Assembly (NCBI GenBank): GCA_963545085.1
Contig: CAUUHV010000010.1
Span: 6,738-70,737, forward strand
Source of the DNA: Catonella sp963545085
GTDB lineage: Bacteria > Bacillota > Clostridia > Lachnospirales > Lachnospiraceae
Direction: 5' to 3'
DNA length: 64,000 nt
In this document: positions 26,021 to 35,347 of the stretch, piece after piece
How the letters are laid out: every line of letters begins with the position of its first letter
Numbering within the stretch: the stretch's first letter is position 1
The notes under the pieces: model-generated
What the model saw: the letters and a program-made list of their open reading frames with translations, nothing else
Databases searched by the model: none
What the model was told of the DNA's origin: nothing
Translations under genes and position numbers: made by a program

Positions 26021-26952
26021 AAGTAATATTTATGGGAACGCCGGATTTTGCGGAAAGCTCACTAAAAGCCCTTATAGAGACCGGACATGAAATTCTTTGC
26101 GTGGTGACGCAGCCTGATAAACCTAAGGGAAGAAAAGGGGAGCTTACTCCTTCTCCGGTGAAGGTGACAGCGCTTGAAAACGGATTTACCGTGCTTCAGC
26201 CCGTAAAAGTGAGAGAGCCGGAATTTGTGGAAAAAATTAGAGAGTACGCACCGGATGTTATAGTTGTGGTGGCTTTCGGACAGATAATACCGGAAAGTAT
26301 ACTGAATATTCCGAAATACGGCTGTGTGAATATCCACGGCTCTTTGCTTCCCAAATACAGAGGCGCCGCTCCTATACAGTGGGCTGTTATAAACGGAGAG
26401 AAGGAAAGCGGAGTCACCTCGATGCTAATGGACAAGGGGCTTGATACCGGCGATATATTACTGAAAAGAGCCGTGCTTCTTGACGAAAGAGAAACCTCGG
26501 GAAGTCTTTTTTATAAGCTCATGAAGTTAGGCGCGGATACGCTTGTTGAAACTCTTTCGGGGCTTGAGAAAGGGGAAATAAAGCCTGAAAAGCAAGGAGA
26601 GACGCCTACGGAGTATGCCAAAATGTTAACAAAGGCGATGGGAGAGATTGACTTTAATAAAAGCGCGGAAGAACTTGATTTCTTTGTAAGAGGTATGGAT
26701 CCTTGGCCGAGCGCCTATACATTTTTAAATGAGAAAACCATTAAAATTTGGTCGGCTAAGGCACTGAAGACCGATAAAAAAGACCTTGTTCCGGGAAGAA
26801 TAAATAGTGTAAATAAGGACAGCTTTATAATAGAATGCGGAAGCGGAGAGCTTGAGATCTCCGAGGTTCAGTTAGAGGGAAAGAAGAGAATGAAGGCGGC
26901 GGATTTTCTTAAAGGAACCGTGTTAAAAGCGGGATACAGGCTCGGAGAGTGA
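26017..26952 (+). CDS. fmt: Methionyl-tRNA formyltransferase
   Basis: Enzyme of 311 residues that formylates initiator Met-tRNA using 10-formyl-tetrahydrofolate. The N-terminal segment MKVIFMGTPDFA and the folate-binding HGSLLPKYRGAAPIQWA motif are present, as is the C-terminal OB-type domain. Length is normal. It overlaps def by four bases and is followed by rsmB. Confidence 0.97.
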   Translation: MKVIFMGTPDFAESSLKALIETGHEILCVVTQPDKPKGRKGELTPSPVKVTALENGFTVLQPVKVREPEFVEKIREYAPDVIVVVAFGQIIPESILNIPKYGCVNIHGSLLPKYRGAAPIQWAVINGEKESGVTSMLMDKGLDTGDILLKRAVLLDERETSGSLFYKLMKLGADTLVETLSGLEKGEIKPEKQGETPTEYAKMLTKAMGEIDFNKSAEELDFFVRGMDPWPSAYTFLNEKTIKIWSAKALKTDKKDLVPGRINSVNKDSFIIECGSGELEISEVQLEGKKRMKAADFLKGTVLKAGYRLGE

Positions 26953-26953
26953 T

Positions 26954-28330
26954 ATGGCTGAAAATGAGAGAGAAATTGTTCTTAACATGCTTCTGCTGCT
27001 TAAGCCTGAAAGACAGGGACATATAATACTTCGAGAAACACTTGACAGTTACGCTTATTTAAGTAAGCCTGAGAGAGCCTTTATAACCAGGCTTTATGAG
27101 GGTGTTATTGAAAAAAAGATTTATTTGGATTTTGTAATAGATAAATTCTCAAAGCTTCCCGTAAAAAAAATGAAACCGGTTGTAAGGGCAGTGCTTGAGC
27201 TTACCGCTTATCAGCTTTTTTTCATGAATAAGGTTCCGGAGAGCGCGGCTATAAATGAGGGAGTAAAGCTTGTAAAGAGAAAAGGGCTTACAGGGCTTTC
27301 GGGTTTTGTGAACGGGGTTTTAAGAAACATAACGAGAAATAGGGATAAAATAGAGATTCCGGATAAAGACAAAGATTTAACAAGGTTTTTGGAAGTGAGA
27401 TATTCCATGCCGTTACCGCTTGTGAAGTATTTTATAAATGAGTATGGGAAGGATAAGGCGGAGAAAATTTTAAAAGCCTTTGAAAAAGAGAGATCGGTTA
27501 CAATAAGAGTAAATATGGCTAAGAGTGAATGTGAGAAGCTTATACGGGAACTTGAGGCTGACGGAATAAGGACGGAAAAAGGCGATATTTTAGAGAGAGC
27601 CTTTAAAATATCGGGATTTGATAATTTGAATTTTATTTCCGCATTTGAAAACGGCGAGTTTAACGTGCAGGATGAAAGCTCACAGCTTGCAGCGGAGCTT
27701 GCGGGGGTTAAAGAGGGCGATATAGTGCTTGATCTTTGCTCCGCTCCCGGAGGAAAAACAGCTGTAATGGCTGAAAAAGCCGGTGTTTCGGGGAAAGTTA
27801 TCGCCTGCGATATATCCGAAAATAAGCTTGGTCTTATAGAAGATACGATAAAAAGACTCGGATTTAAAAATGTAAAGACGAAGATTAACGATGCTTCAGT
27901 TTTTAACGAGGATTTTAAAGAAAAAGCGGATGTAGTGATGTGTGACCTGCCGTGTTCGGGGCTCGGTGTAATAGGCAGGAAAAAGGATATAAAATATAAC
28001 TTTTCACCTGAGAAAATCAAGGCTTTGGCAGAACTTCAAAAAAAGATATTGACTAATGCCAAAGAATACGTTAAAGAAGGCGGTATACTGATGTTTTCCA
28101 CCTGTACGCTTACAAAGCTTGAAAATGAGGAAAATTTTAAATTCATTTCCGACTTTGAAGGCTTTGAGCCTGTTGATTTCTCAAAGGAGCTTCCTGAGAG
28201 CCTTAAAAACGGAGAGTATGGAAAACGAATTGTAAAAGAAGCTGAAAAGGGCTATATAAAGCTGATTCCGGGTGAATTTGACACGGATGGTTTTTTTATT
28301 TCAAAAGCTATAAGGAAGAGTAAAATTTGA
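26954..28330 (+). CDS. rsmB: 16S rRNA (cytosine-967-C5)-methyltransferase
   Basis: SAM-dependent enzyme of 458 residues. An N-terminal NusB-like domain (about residues 1-140) is followed by the methyltransferase domain with DLCSAPGGKTA, CDLPCSGLGVIGRKKDIKYN and FSTCTL; the two cysteines of the PC and TC motifs are the catalytic pair. The order fmt-rsmB-rlmN is the standard Firmicutes arrangement. Its stop TGA overlaps the TTG start of rlmN. Confidence 0.95.
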   Translation: MAENEREIVLNMLLLLKPERQGHIILRETLDSYAYLSKPERAFITRLYEGVIEKKIYLDFVIDKFSKLPVKKMKPVVRAVLELTAYQLFFMNKVPESAAINEGVKLVKRKGLTGLSGFVNGVLRNITRNRDKIEIPDKDKDLTRFLEVRYSMPLPLVKYFINEYGKDKAEKILKAFEKERSVTIRVNMAKSECEKLIRELEADGIRTEKGDILERAFKISGFDNLNFISAFENGEFNVQDESSQLAAELAGVKEGDIVLDLCSAPGGKTAVMAEKAGVSGKVIACDISENKLGLIEDTIKRLGFKNVKTKINDASVFNEDFKEKADVVMCDLPCSGLGVIGRKKDIKYNFSPEKIKALAELQKKILTNAKEYVKEGGILMFSTCTLTKLENEENFKFISDFEGFEPVDFSKELPESLKNGEYGKRIVKEAEKGYIKLIPGEFDTDGFFISKAIRKSKI

Positions 28331-29409
28331 AGGACATAAGAAAAGATATAGCAAGCCTTAATATTACGGAGCTTACGGAACTCATAAAGAAAAAAGGGCT
28401 GCCTGCTTTCAGAGCGAAGCAGATTTATGACTGGATACATAAAAAGCTTGTTTCTGATTACTCACGGATGACAAATGTTCCGATTGATTTAAGAAATAAG
28501 CTGCAAGAGGAGCTGCCTTTTCCGGAAATGAGGGTGGCGGCAAGAAAAGACTCGAAATCGGGAGATACGTCAAAATTTGTATTTAAGCTTTATGACGGTT
28601 TTGTCATAGAGAGTGTGCTTATGAAATACCGCTACGGAAATTCGGTGTGCATATCCTCACAGGTGGGATGTAAAATGGGTTGTACCTTTTGCGCTTCCAC
28701 GCTTTTGGGACTTTCAAGGCAGCTTACTCCGTCGGAAATGTTGTATCAAATCTATGAGATTCAGAAGATAACCGGAGAAAGGGTATCGAATGTAGTTGTT
28801 ATGGGTACGGGTGAGCCGCTTGACAATTTGGATAATTTGCTTAAATTTATAGAGCTTTTAACTGACGAAAACGGCTTGAACATAAGTCAGCGAAACATAA
28901 CGATATCCACATGCGGGCTTGTTCCGGAAATAAAGAAGCTTGCGGATAAAAAGCTTACGATTACGCTTGCTATTTCGTTACATTCTCCAACGGACGAGGA
29001 AAGACGTAAGATAATGCCTATAGCCAATCGTTACAGCATAGCGGAGATTCTTTCCGCAACAGCTTATTATTTTAAAAGAACAGGCAGGCGTGTATCTTAT
29101 GAATACAGTCTGATAGAGGGGGAGAACGATTCTCCGGAGAATGCTGAGAAGCTTACGAAGCTTTTAAAAGGTACAAACTGTCATGTAAATTTGATTCCGA
29201 TAAATCCTATAAAAGAAAGGTCTTACAGGAGGACGAAAGCTGAAGGAATAGGGCGTTTTAAAAAGATACTTGAAAATAACGGAATAAATGTTACTATTAG
29301 AGAGGAAATGGGACAGGATATCGATGCGGCGTGCGGTCAGCTGCGCAAAGAATATATTGACGGGAAAGAGCAGGAAGAAGCCCGCCGGAAAGGAGAAGGT
29401 CACAGATGA
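28327..29409 (+). CDS. rlmN: 23S rRNA (adenine-2503-C2)-methyltransferase
   Basis: Radical SAM enzyme of 360 residues that methylates A2503 of 23S rRNA and A37 of some tRNAs. The iron-sulfur motif is CKMGCTFC (CxxxCxxC), with the glycine-rich VVMGTGEPLDN motif; the C-terminal catalytic Cys lies in AACGQL. The start is TTG at 28327, within the rsmB stop, behind AAGGAAG. The C-terminal extension is charged. Length is close to normal. The gene overlaps prpC by four bases. Confidence 0.95.
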   Translation: MKDIRKDIASLNITELTELIKKKGLPAFRAKQIYDWIHKKLVSDYSRMTNVPIDLRNKLQEELPFPEMRVAARKDSKSGDTSKFVFKLYDGFVIESVLMKYRYGNSVCISSQVGCKMGCTFCASTLLGLSRQLTPSEMLYQIYEIQKITGERVSNVVVMGTGEPLDNLDNLLKFIELLTDENGLNISQRNITISTCGLVPEIKKLADKKLTITLAISLHSPTDEERRKIMPIANRYSIAEILSATAYYFKRTGRRVSYEYSLIEGENDSPENAEKLTKLLKGTNCHVNLIPINPIKERSYRRTKAEGIGRFKKILENNGINVTIREEMGQDIDAACGQLRKEYIDGKEQEEARRKGEGHR

Positions 29410-30134
29410 AGACATATTCTGTAACATACGCAGGAGAAAACAGAACAGTGAATCAGGATTGTTTTCTTTGTGAAGAGGGGGCTGTAGGAAGCTTTTCAAA
29501 CCTTTTTATAGTTGCGGACGGTATGGGTGGCTATAAGGGAGGAGATTTTGCCTCGCGTTATTGTGTAGATAATGTAAAAGAATACATTTCGAAGTCGGGC
29601 GAGGAATTGTCGGCAATATCAATTATAAGAGGGGCTGTAAAATTTGCGAATGACGGACTCAGAAAAGAAAAAATTTCTATGGAAGAGGATATATCGAAGT
29701 GCGGTACCACAATCGTGCTTGCTACGGTAAAAGACGGAGTGCTGTATGTGGCGAATGTGGGTGACTCGAGGCTTTATGTGCTCCAAAAAGAGGTTTTAAA
29801 ACAGGTGACGGAGGATCATTCCTTAGTTGAGGAAATGATAAGAAAAGGACACCTCGACAGAACGGAAGCGCTATATCATCCTGACAGGCATGTTATAACA
29901 AGAGCGCTCGGAAGTGAACCGGAGGTTGAAGCCGATTTCTTTGAGGTAAAGGTAGGAGAGGGAGATAAAATTTTACTCTGTACCGACGGACTTTCAAACG
30001 GGGTGGAAGAAAAGGCTATGGAAGAAATAATGAATGAGGACGGAGAGCTTTCCGAAATTTGTGAGAAACTTGCGGGAACGGCGAAATTTAACGGCAGTAA
30101 AGACGATATTACAGCGGTAATAATAGAGGTATAA
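29406..30134 (+). CDS. prpC: PP2C-type protein phosphatase PrpC/Stp1
   Basis: Metal-dependent Ser/Thr phosphatase of 242 residues. The PPM motifs VADGMGGYKGG, NVGDSRLY, LLCTDGLSN and KDDITAVI carry the Asp residues that bind the two metals. It removes phosphates added by the kinase encoded next, and acts on PASTA-kinase targets in the cytosol. The ATG at 29406 overlaps rlmN. The pair with prkC is widely conserved. Confidence 0.95.
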   Translation: MKTYSVTYAGENRTVNQDCFLCEEGAVGSFSNLFIVADGMGGYKGGDFASRYCVDNVKEYISKSGEELSAISIIRGAVKFANDGLRKEKISMEEDISKCGTTIVLATVKDGVLYVANVGDSRLYVLQKEVLKQVTEDHSLVEEMIRKGHLDRTEALYHPDRHVITRALGSEPEVEADFFEVKVGEGDKILLCTDGLSNGVEEKAMEEIMNEDGELSEICEKLAGTAKFNGSKDDITAVIIEV

Positions 30135-30137
30135 TAT

Positions 30138-32240
30138 ATGTTAAAAGAAGGAACACTTGTAGGCGGACGATATAGGATAGTGAGTCTTGTAGGCTCCGGA
30201 GGTATGGCGGATGTTTATAATGCCAAAGATGAGAGATTAAACCGCTCCGTAGCTATAAAGATACTTAAAGAGGAGTACAGCTCCGACAGGAATTTTGTGG
30301 TAAAATTCAGAGGAGAGGCGCAGTCCGCGGCGGGACTTTCTCACCCCAATATAGTGAATGTATATGATGTGGGCGAGGAGGACGGTCTGTATTATATAGT
30401 TATGGAGCTTGTCGAGGGCATAACTCTTAAAAAGTTTATCGAAAGAAAAGGTAAGCTCGAGTTAAGAGAGGCTGTCGGTATAGCCGTTCAAATCGCACAG
30501 GGAATGGAAGCGGCGCACGCAAACCATATAATACACAGGGATATTAAGCCGCAGAACATAATTATATCTAAAGAAGGTAAAGTAAAGGTTACGGACTTCG
30601 GCATAGCTAAAGCAGCCACTTCAAATACAATAGCGGCAGGGCAGGCTATAGGCTCAGTACATTATATTTCACCGGAACAGGCAAGAGGAGGCTATTCCGA
30701 TGAAAAGAGCGATATATATTCGCTTGGTGTCACTCTTTATGAAATGCTTTCAGGAAAGATGCCTTTCGCAGCTGATAATACCGTTTCCGTAGCGCTGCTT
30801 CACATACAGGAAGAGGCTGTGCCTTTAAGAGAGCTTGATCCGGATATTCCGGCAAGTATAGAAAAAATTGTCCAAAAGTGTATGCAAAAGAAGCCTGAGA
30901 GAAGATACTTAACGGCTACGGAGCTTATTAAAGACTTGAAGAAGTCGATTTCGGAGCCTGAGGGAGATTTTGTTAAAATAGAGCAGGCGGCCGCTACCGA
31001 CTCTCCTACCATAAATATTTCGGGTGAGGAGCTTAAAAGGATAAGGAGCGCCAGATATCCAGAGGAAAGAGAGAGAAGCAGGACAAGCTCTCATACGAAG
31101 GATAAAAAAGAAGTCTCGCTTAAGGATGAAGATGATGAGATGGACCCTAAGATGGAAAGGCTCATCTTAATAGGAGGAATTGCCGCGATAGTGGTACTTG
31201 CGGCAGTTATTATAGTGCTTGTAGTAAAGGGATTCAATCTTTTCGGAAGAACTCATGAAGAAAATCCGCCGCTTACATCATCGGTAAGCAGTGTAGATTC
31301 ACAGGTCAAGCAATCATCAAGCGGAGTTGCTTCTTCGGGAGTATCGTCTAAAGCTTCGGCTTTTGTCGTGCCGGATATAAAGGGACGCACTCTTGCGGAG
31401 GCTATAGGGTTACTTAACGAGGCTAAAATCGGCTCATACCGTTATGATTTTGAAAACTCGAAAGAGGTTAAGAAAGACTATGTAATAGATGTTAAGCCTG
31501 AGGCGGGAACAGAGATAAAAGAAAATGAAGAAGTTGTAATAGTCGTAAGTAACGGAGAAGAAGTTACCAGGGTTCCTAACCTTGAAAATATATCAAAAGA
31601 GGCGGCAGTTACTACTCTTGAGGGAATGAAGTTTAAAGTAAGCGTAGAGGAAGATTTCAGCGATACGGTGCCGGAGGGCAAGGTAATAGGTACGAAGCCG
31701 GTAGCTTTAACCGAGTTGAAAGAGGGCGACGCGGTAACGCTTATAGTGAGCAAGGGTCCGGAAGCAAAGAAGGTGAAGGTTCCGAGCGTAACAGGAAAGA
31801 CGGAAGCGGAAGCTGTAAAAGAATTGAGCGATGCGGGACTTAAATCAAAGGTATCAAATAAGTACAGTGATACTGTGGAAAAGGGTCTTGTAATAAGCCA
31901 GAGTATGCCTGAGGGTAGAGAGGTAAACGAAAACTCGACGATTGCGATTACTGTAAGCTCGGGACCTGAGGTTAAGGTAACATATTTAGCTTCCGTATCA
32001 ATAGATGAAAATCCTTTTGCGGATGAGGGAGAAAGCGGACTTGTTGAAATAAGGATGGATCAGGACGGAGTTACAAAGACAATATATTCCGAAACCGTAA
32101 GCTACAGCGATTTCCCTATACTCATAGATAATATCAAAGGTTCAAGCGAAAAAGAGGCTATCTGCTATATGTATGTGGACGGAGAGCTTTATACGGACAA
32201 GGTTTGGCGCATAACTTCATGGGAGAAGTCTGAGGAGTGA
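30138..32240 (+). CDS. prkC: PASTA-domain Ser/Thr protein kinase
   Basis: Membrane kinase of 700 residues. The kinase domain (about residues 10-270) has the GSGGMADVY loop, HRDIKPQN and DFGIAKA motifs. After a polar juxtamembrane region, a single span lies near residues 340-370, followed by a Ser-rich linker and three PASTA repeats (about residues 410-615), which sense muropeptides or lipid II, and a further C-terminal domain of about 85 residues. Such kinases control cell-wall growth and, in spore formers, germination. It is followed at once by rsgA. Confidence 0.95.
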   Translation: MLKEGTLVGGRYRIVSLVGSGGMADVYNAKDERLNRSVAIKILKEEYSSDRNFVVKFRGEAQSAAGLSHPNIVNVYDVGEEDGLYYIVMELVEGITLKKFIERKGKLELREAVGIAVQIAQGMEAAHANHIIHRDIKPQNIIISKEGKVKVTDFGIAKAATSNTIAAGQAIGSVHYISPEQARGGYSDEKSDIYSLGVTLYEMLSGKMPFAADNTVSVALLHIQEEAVPLRELDPDIPASIEKIVQKCMQKKPERRYLTATELIKDLKKSISEPEGDFVKIEQAAATDSPTINISGEELKRIRSARYPEERERSRTSSHTKDKKEVSLKDEDDEMDPKMERLILIGGIAAIVVLAAVIIVLVVKGFNLFGRTHEENPPLTSSVSSVDSQVKQSSSGVASSGVSSKASAFVVPDIKGRTLAEAIGLLNEAKIGSYRYDFENSKEVKKDYVIDVKPEAGTEIKENEEVVIVVSNGEEVTRVPNLENISKEAAVTTLEGMKFKVSVEEDFSDTVPEGKVIGTKPVALTELKEGDAVTLIVSKGPEAKKVKVPSVTGKTEAEAVKELSDAGLKSKVSNKYSDTVEKGLVISQSMPEGREVNENSTIAITVSSGPEVKVTYLASVSIDENPFADEGESGLVEIRMDQDGVTKTIYSETVSYSDFPILIDNIKGSSEKEAICYMYVDGELYTDKVWRITSWEKSEE

Positions 32241-33112
32241 TGAAAGGCAGGATAGTTAAAGGAATAGCCGGTTTTTACTATGTACATACAGGCTCTGCGC
32301 TTTATGAGTGCAGAGCCAAAGGTGTATTCAGAAACAAAGGGTTGAAGCCTCTTGTCGGTGATATTGCCGAAATTGAAGTGCTTGATGAAGATAATAAAAA
32401 GGGAAATGTAGTCGGTGTAGAAACGAGAAAAAATCACCTTATAAGACCGTCCGTAGCTAATATAGATCAGGTGCTTGTAGTATTTGCGGGAGCAAAACCA
32501 GCGCCGAATTTAAATCTTCTTGATAAGTTTCTTGTTATGATGGAGATTAAAAAGATTCCTGCGGTTATAATTTTTACAAAAAGTGATATTTCCGATGAAA
32601 AGAAGCTTAAAGAGTTTAGAGAGATTTATTCAAAAGTTTATAAAGTGATAGAAATAAGTGTTAAAGACGGCAGAGGAACTGACGAGCTTAAAGGGCTTCT
32701 AAAAAATAAAACCACAGTATTTGCCGGACCGTCGGGAGTAGGAAAGTCTTCTCTTACAAATTTTCTGGTACCCGAAGCAAAGATGGAAACGGGCGAGATA
32801 AGTAAGAAGATAGAGAGAGGGAAGCAGACTACGAGGCATACCGAGCTTTTTTACGCGGGTGACGGAGCATATATTTGCGATACGCCGGGGTTCGGTTCTA
32901 TGGAAATATCGGCGCTTGACAAAAAAGAACTTAAGTTTATGTTTCCGGAATTTACGAATTTTGAGAAAGAATGCAGATTCAACGGCTGTGTCCATATAGG
33001 AGAAAGGGAATGCGGAGTGAAATCCGCGATGGAAAGCCGGAAAATAGCGGGAAGCAGGTATGAGAATTATCGTATGATATATGAAGAAATAGCAAACAAG
33101 AAGGAATTTTAA
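32240..33112 (+). CDS. rsgA: Small ribosomal subunit biogenesis GTPase RsgA
   Basis: Circularly permuted GTPase of about 290 residues acting in late 30S assembly. An N-terminal OB fold precedes the GTPase domain with G1 motif AGPSGVGKSSLTN after G4 and with DTPGFG, then a zinc site CRFNGCVHIGERECGVK. GTG 32237 and ATG 32240 are both possible starts; ATG overlaps the prkC stop (TGATG). In Gram-positive genomes it commonly follows prkC. Confidence 0.95.
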   Translation: MKGRIVKGIAGFYYVHTGSALYECRAKGVFRNKGLKPLVGDIAEIEVLDEDNKKGNVVGVETRKNHLIRPSVANIDQVLVVFAGAKPAPNLNLLDKFLVMMEIKKIPAVIIFTKSDISDEKKLKEFREIYSKVYKVIEISVKDGRGTDELKGLLKNKTTVFAGPSGVGKSSLTNFLVPEAKMETGEISKKIERGKQTTRHTELFYAGDGAYICDTPGFGSMEISALDKKELKFMFPEFTNFEKECRFNGCVHIGERECGVKSAMESRKIAGSRYENYRMIYEEIANKKEF

Positions 33113-33114
33113 TT

Positions 33115-33783
33115 ATGAAATATGTACTTTCGCCATCTATTTTAGCGGCGGATTTTAACAGGCTCGGAGATGATATAAAAGCGGTAGAGGAAGCGGGGGC
33201 GGAGTATCTTCATATTGATGTTATGGATGGCTCTTTTGTTCCCAGTATTTCTTTCGGTATGCCTGTAATTAAGAGTATAAGAAAGAATACGGGGCTGCTT
33301 TTTGATGTTCATCTTATGATAGACGAGCCTGACAGGTATCTTGAGGATTTTAAGGCTGCCGGAGCCGATTTGATAACAATTCATGTCGAGGCGTGCAGGC
33401 ATCTGCACAGAACCGTGAGCCACATAAGGGAAATGGGCTTGAAAGCAGGCGTTGCGTTAAATCCCGCCACTCCTTTAGAGAGCATAAAGCTAATTCTTAA
33501 AGATGTCGACATGGTACTTATAATGAGCGTGAACCCGGGTTTCGGAGGACAGAAATTTATACCGTTTACCTTGGATAAAATAAGAGAATTGAGGCGAATG
33601 AAGCCGGCGCTTGATATAGAGGTTGACGGCGGTATAAATGCAGATAATATAAGTGTTCTGCTTGAAGCCGGCGCGAATGTAATAGTTGCGGGAACGGCTG
33701 TTTTTGCCGGTGATATTAAGGAAAATATAAAAAAACTGTTAGAGAAGATAAATGAAAAAAATATTGATAATAACGGGCGGTAG
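33115..33783 (+). CDS. rpe: Ribulose-phosphate 3-epimerase
   Basis: TIM-barrel enzyme of 222 residues in the pentose phosphate pathway, interconverting ribulose 5-phosphate and xylulose 5-phosphate. The motifs LSPSILAADF, HIDVMDGSFVP, VHLMIDEP, MSVNPGFGGQ and EVDGGI carry the metal and substrate ligands. The end of the gene overlaps thiN by 32 bases. Confidence 0.97.
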   Translation: MKYVLSPSILAADFNRLGDDIKAVEEAGAEYLHIDVMDGSFVPSISFGMPVIKSIRKNTGLLFDVHLMIDEPDRYLEDFKAAGADLITIHVEACRHLHRTVSHIREMGLKAGVALNPATPLESIKLILKDVDMVLIMSVNPGFGGQKFIPFTLDKIRELRRMKPALDIEVDGGINADNISVLLEAGANVIVAGTAVFAGDIKENIKKLLEKINEKNIDNNGR

Positions 33784-34441
33784 AGTATCGGGAAGTTTTG
33801 TGAAATCCGTGGTTTCAGACTATAAGCCTGATGCGGTAATAGCTGCGGACAGGGGAATAGAGGCGGCAAGGGAGGCTTTGCTTATTCCCGATTATATTGT
33901 GGGTGATTTTGACAGTGCCGGACGTGATGTCCTTGAGTATTTTAAGACTTGTTTCGCGGAGTACGGAAAGCCTGTGATAAGAACCTTTAATTCCGAAAAG
34001 GATGAAACGGATACGGAGCTTGCGCTTTCAACGGCGCTTACCCTTGAACCTGATAAGGTGGTACTCATTGGAGCTACGGGTACCCGCCTTGATCACACTA
34101 TGGCGAATATCTCGCTATTGTCAAAGCTTCTTTCAAACGGAGTTAAGGGAGTTATACTTGATGAGTACAATATGATAAGTCTTTATGATGAAGGCTTTAC
34201 ATTAAAGAGGAAGGGCGCTTTCGGAAGATATTTTTCCCTGCTTCCGTTTACCGAAACCGTATCGGGACTTACGATAAAGGGAGCCAAGTATGAGATTGAA
34301 GATTATTTTTTGGCTCAGGGAAGCAGCATAGGCATAAGCAATGAAATAGAAAAAAGCGGGGTGAAAATAAGCTTTACCGAAGGGATTCTGATGTGTATTC
34401 AGTCGAGTGATGTGCCGTTTCATGGAGTATTAAAAATATGA
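33752..34441 (+). CDS. thiN: Thiamine pyrophosphokinase
   Basis: Enzyme of 229 residues that makes thiamine pyrophosphate from thiamine and ATP. The GDFDS motif, the DETDTELAL segment and GATGTRLDHTMANI, which carry the metal and ATP contacts, are intact. It starts inside the last 32 bases of rpe with AGAGAAG as its ribosome site, so the genes are coupled. The rpe-thiN order is standard in Firmicutes. Confidence 0.94.
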   Translation: MKKILIITGGRVSGSFVKSVVSDYKPDAVIAADRGIEAAREALLIPDYIVGDFDSAGRDVLEYFKTCFAEYGKPVIRTFNSEKDETDTELALSTALTLEPDKVVLIGATGTRLDHTMANISLLSKLLSNGVKGVILDEYNMISLYDEGFTLKRKGAFGRYFSLLPFTETVSGLTIKGAKYEIEDYFLAQGSSIGISNEIEKSGVKISFTEGILMCIQSSDVPFHGVLKI

Positions 34442-34457
34442 AAGAGGAGTAATGAAA

Positions 34458-34634
34458 ATGAAGAAATTAACAAAAAGTAGTAATAGGAAGTTATGTGGAG
34501 TATGCGGAGGTATAGCGGAGTATTTTGACGTCGATCCTACTGTGATAAGGCTGCTTTGGGTGGTATTATGTTTGTTTGCCGGAAGTGGAATTTTAGCGTA
34601 TATTGTTGCGGCAATAATAATGCCGGAGAACTAA
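34458..34634 (+). CDS. PspC domain membrane protein
   Basis: Protein of 58 residues made of one PspC domain: basic KKLTKSSNRKLCGVCGGIAEYF, DVDPTVIRLLWV and a glycine-containing membrane span ending in IIMPEN. The best start is ATG 34458, eight bases after GGAG; ATG 34452 is too close. In enterobacteria PspC senses membrane stress, but the short Gram-positive versions are uncharacterised. It starts a group of three small genes after thiN. Confidence 0.85.
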   Translation: MKKLTKSSNRKLCGVCGGIAEYFDVDPTVIRLLWVVLCLFAGSGILAYIVAAIIMPEN

Positions 34635-34639
34635 AGATT

Positions 34640-34819
34640 ATGGAAACATGGTATTACGAAGTGGTGAGCATTGACGGAGATTACGCAAATCTTTGCAGAA
34701 CCGATATAGCTTCAGATGATTTGAAGCTTGTCGCGAGGGCTTTGCTTCCTTCTGAGGTTTCGGAAGGCAACAGACTTAGGTATGAGATGTTTGAATATTC
34801 GTTGGAGCAGGGCTTATGA
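34640..34819 (+). CDS. Small protein, DUF3006-like
   Basis: Protein of 59 residues. The pattern SIDGDYANLCR, VARALLPSEVSEGNRLRYE looks like the small DUF3006 family, which starts with a similar EGDYAVL segment and a LP..V.EG region. The function is unknown. It ends with a four-base overlap (ATGA) into the ArsC-like gene, which supports it as a real gene. The ribosome site is weak and about 12 bases away. Confidence 0.55.
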   Translation: METWYYEVVSIDGDYANLCRTDIASDDLKLVARALLPSEVSEGNRLRYEMFEYSLEQGL

Positions 34820-35157
34820 ACATACAGATTTTCGGAACGAAGAAGTGTAACGATACAAGGAAAGCGGAAAGGTTCTTTAAAGAACGCGGCATAAAATATC
34901 AATTTGTCAACATGAAGGAAAAGGGTATGAGCAGGGGTGAATTTATCTCGGTAGCCGAAGCGAACGGCGGTATTGACAATATGCTGAATCCCGACGCAAA
35001 GGACAGGGACGCTCTGGCGCTTATCAGATACACGCCTGACGAGGATAAAACGGATGCGGTTCTTTGTAATCTGCAGGTAATAAAAACACCTGTGGTAAGA
35101 AACGGAAGAAAGTCTACATTAGGCTATCAGCCTGAAATATGGAAAGAATGGGAATGA
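34816..35157 (+). CDS. ArsC/Spx-family reductase-like protein
   Basis: Thioredoxin-fold protein of 113 residues. KKCNDTRKAERFF keeps the first Cys of the ArsC active site (CxxT rather than CxxC), and TPVVRNGRKSTLGY is the cis-Pro region typical of the family. Related proteins include Spx, arsenate reductases and YffB. Without the Arg-rich tail of true arsenate reductases, a general thiol role or an Spx-like function is as likely. It ends the transcript before the bidirectional terminator. Confidence 0.8.
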   Translation: MNIQIFGTKKCNDTRKAERFFKERGIKYQFVNMKEKGMSRGEFISVAEANGGIDNMLNPDAKDRDALALIRYTPDEDKTDAVLCNLQVIKTPVVRNGRKSTLGYQPEIWKEWE

Positions 35158-35276
35158 AAATTAAAGCCGTCCCCGGAGACCGCCTTTTGAGCTGCCGGTT
35201 TCTTTAAAGCAAGCACGAAAAGTCGTGAACTGATAAAGAGAGTATTGAGAAAATTAAATGAATAAGAGTATAAAAG

Positions 35277-35314
35277 ATAAGATTGCAAGCTGCGTTTCAA
35301 GCCTGCAATCTTAT
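35277..35314. terminator. Bidirectional terminator
   Basis: ATAAGATTGCA at 35277-35287 pairs with TGCAATCTTAT at 35304-35314. The stem separates the ArsC-like gene on the plus strand from the chemotaxis receptor on the minus strand and has T-rich flanks on both sides. Confidence 0.75.
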
Positions 35315-35347
35315 TTTATCGGAAAAAAACGTTAAATCTAAGTTTTA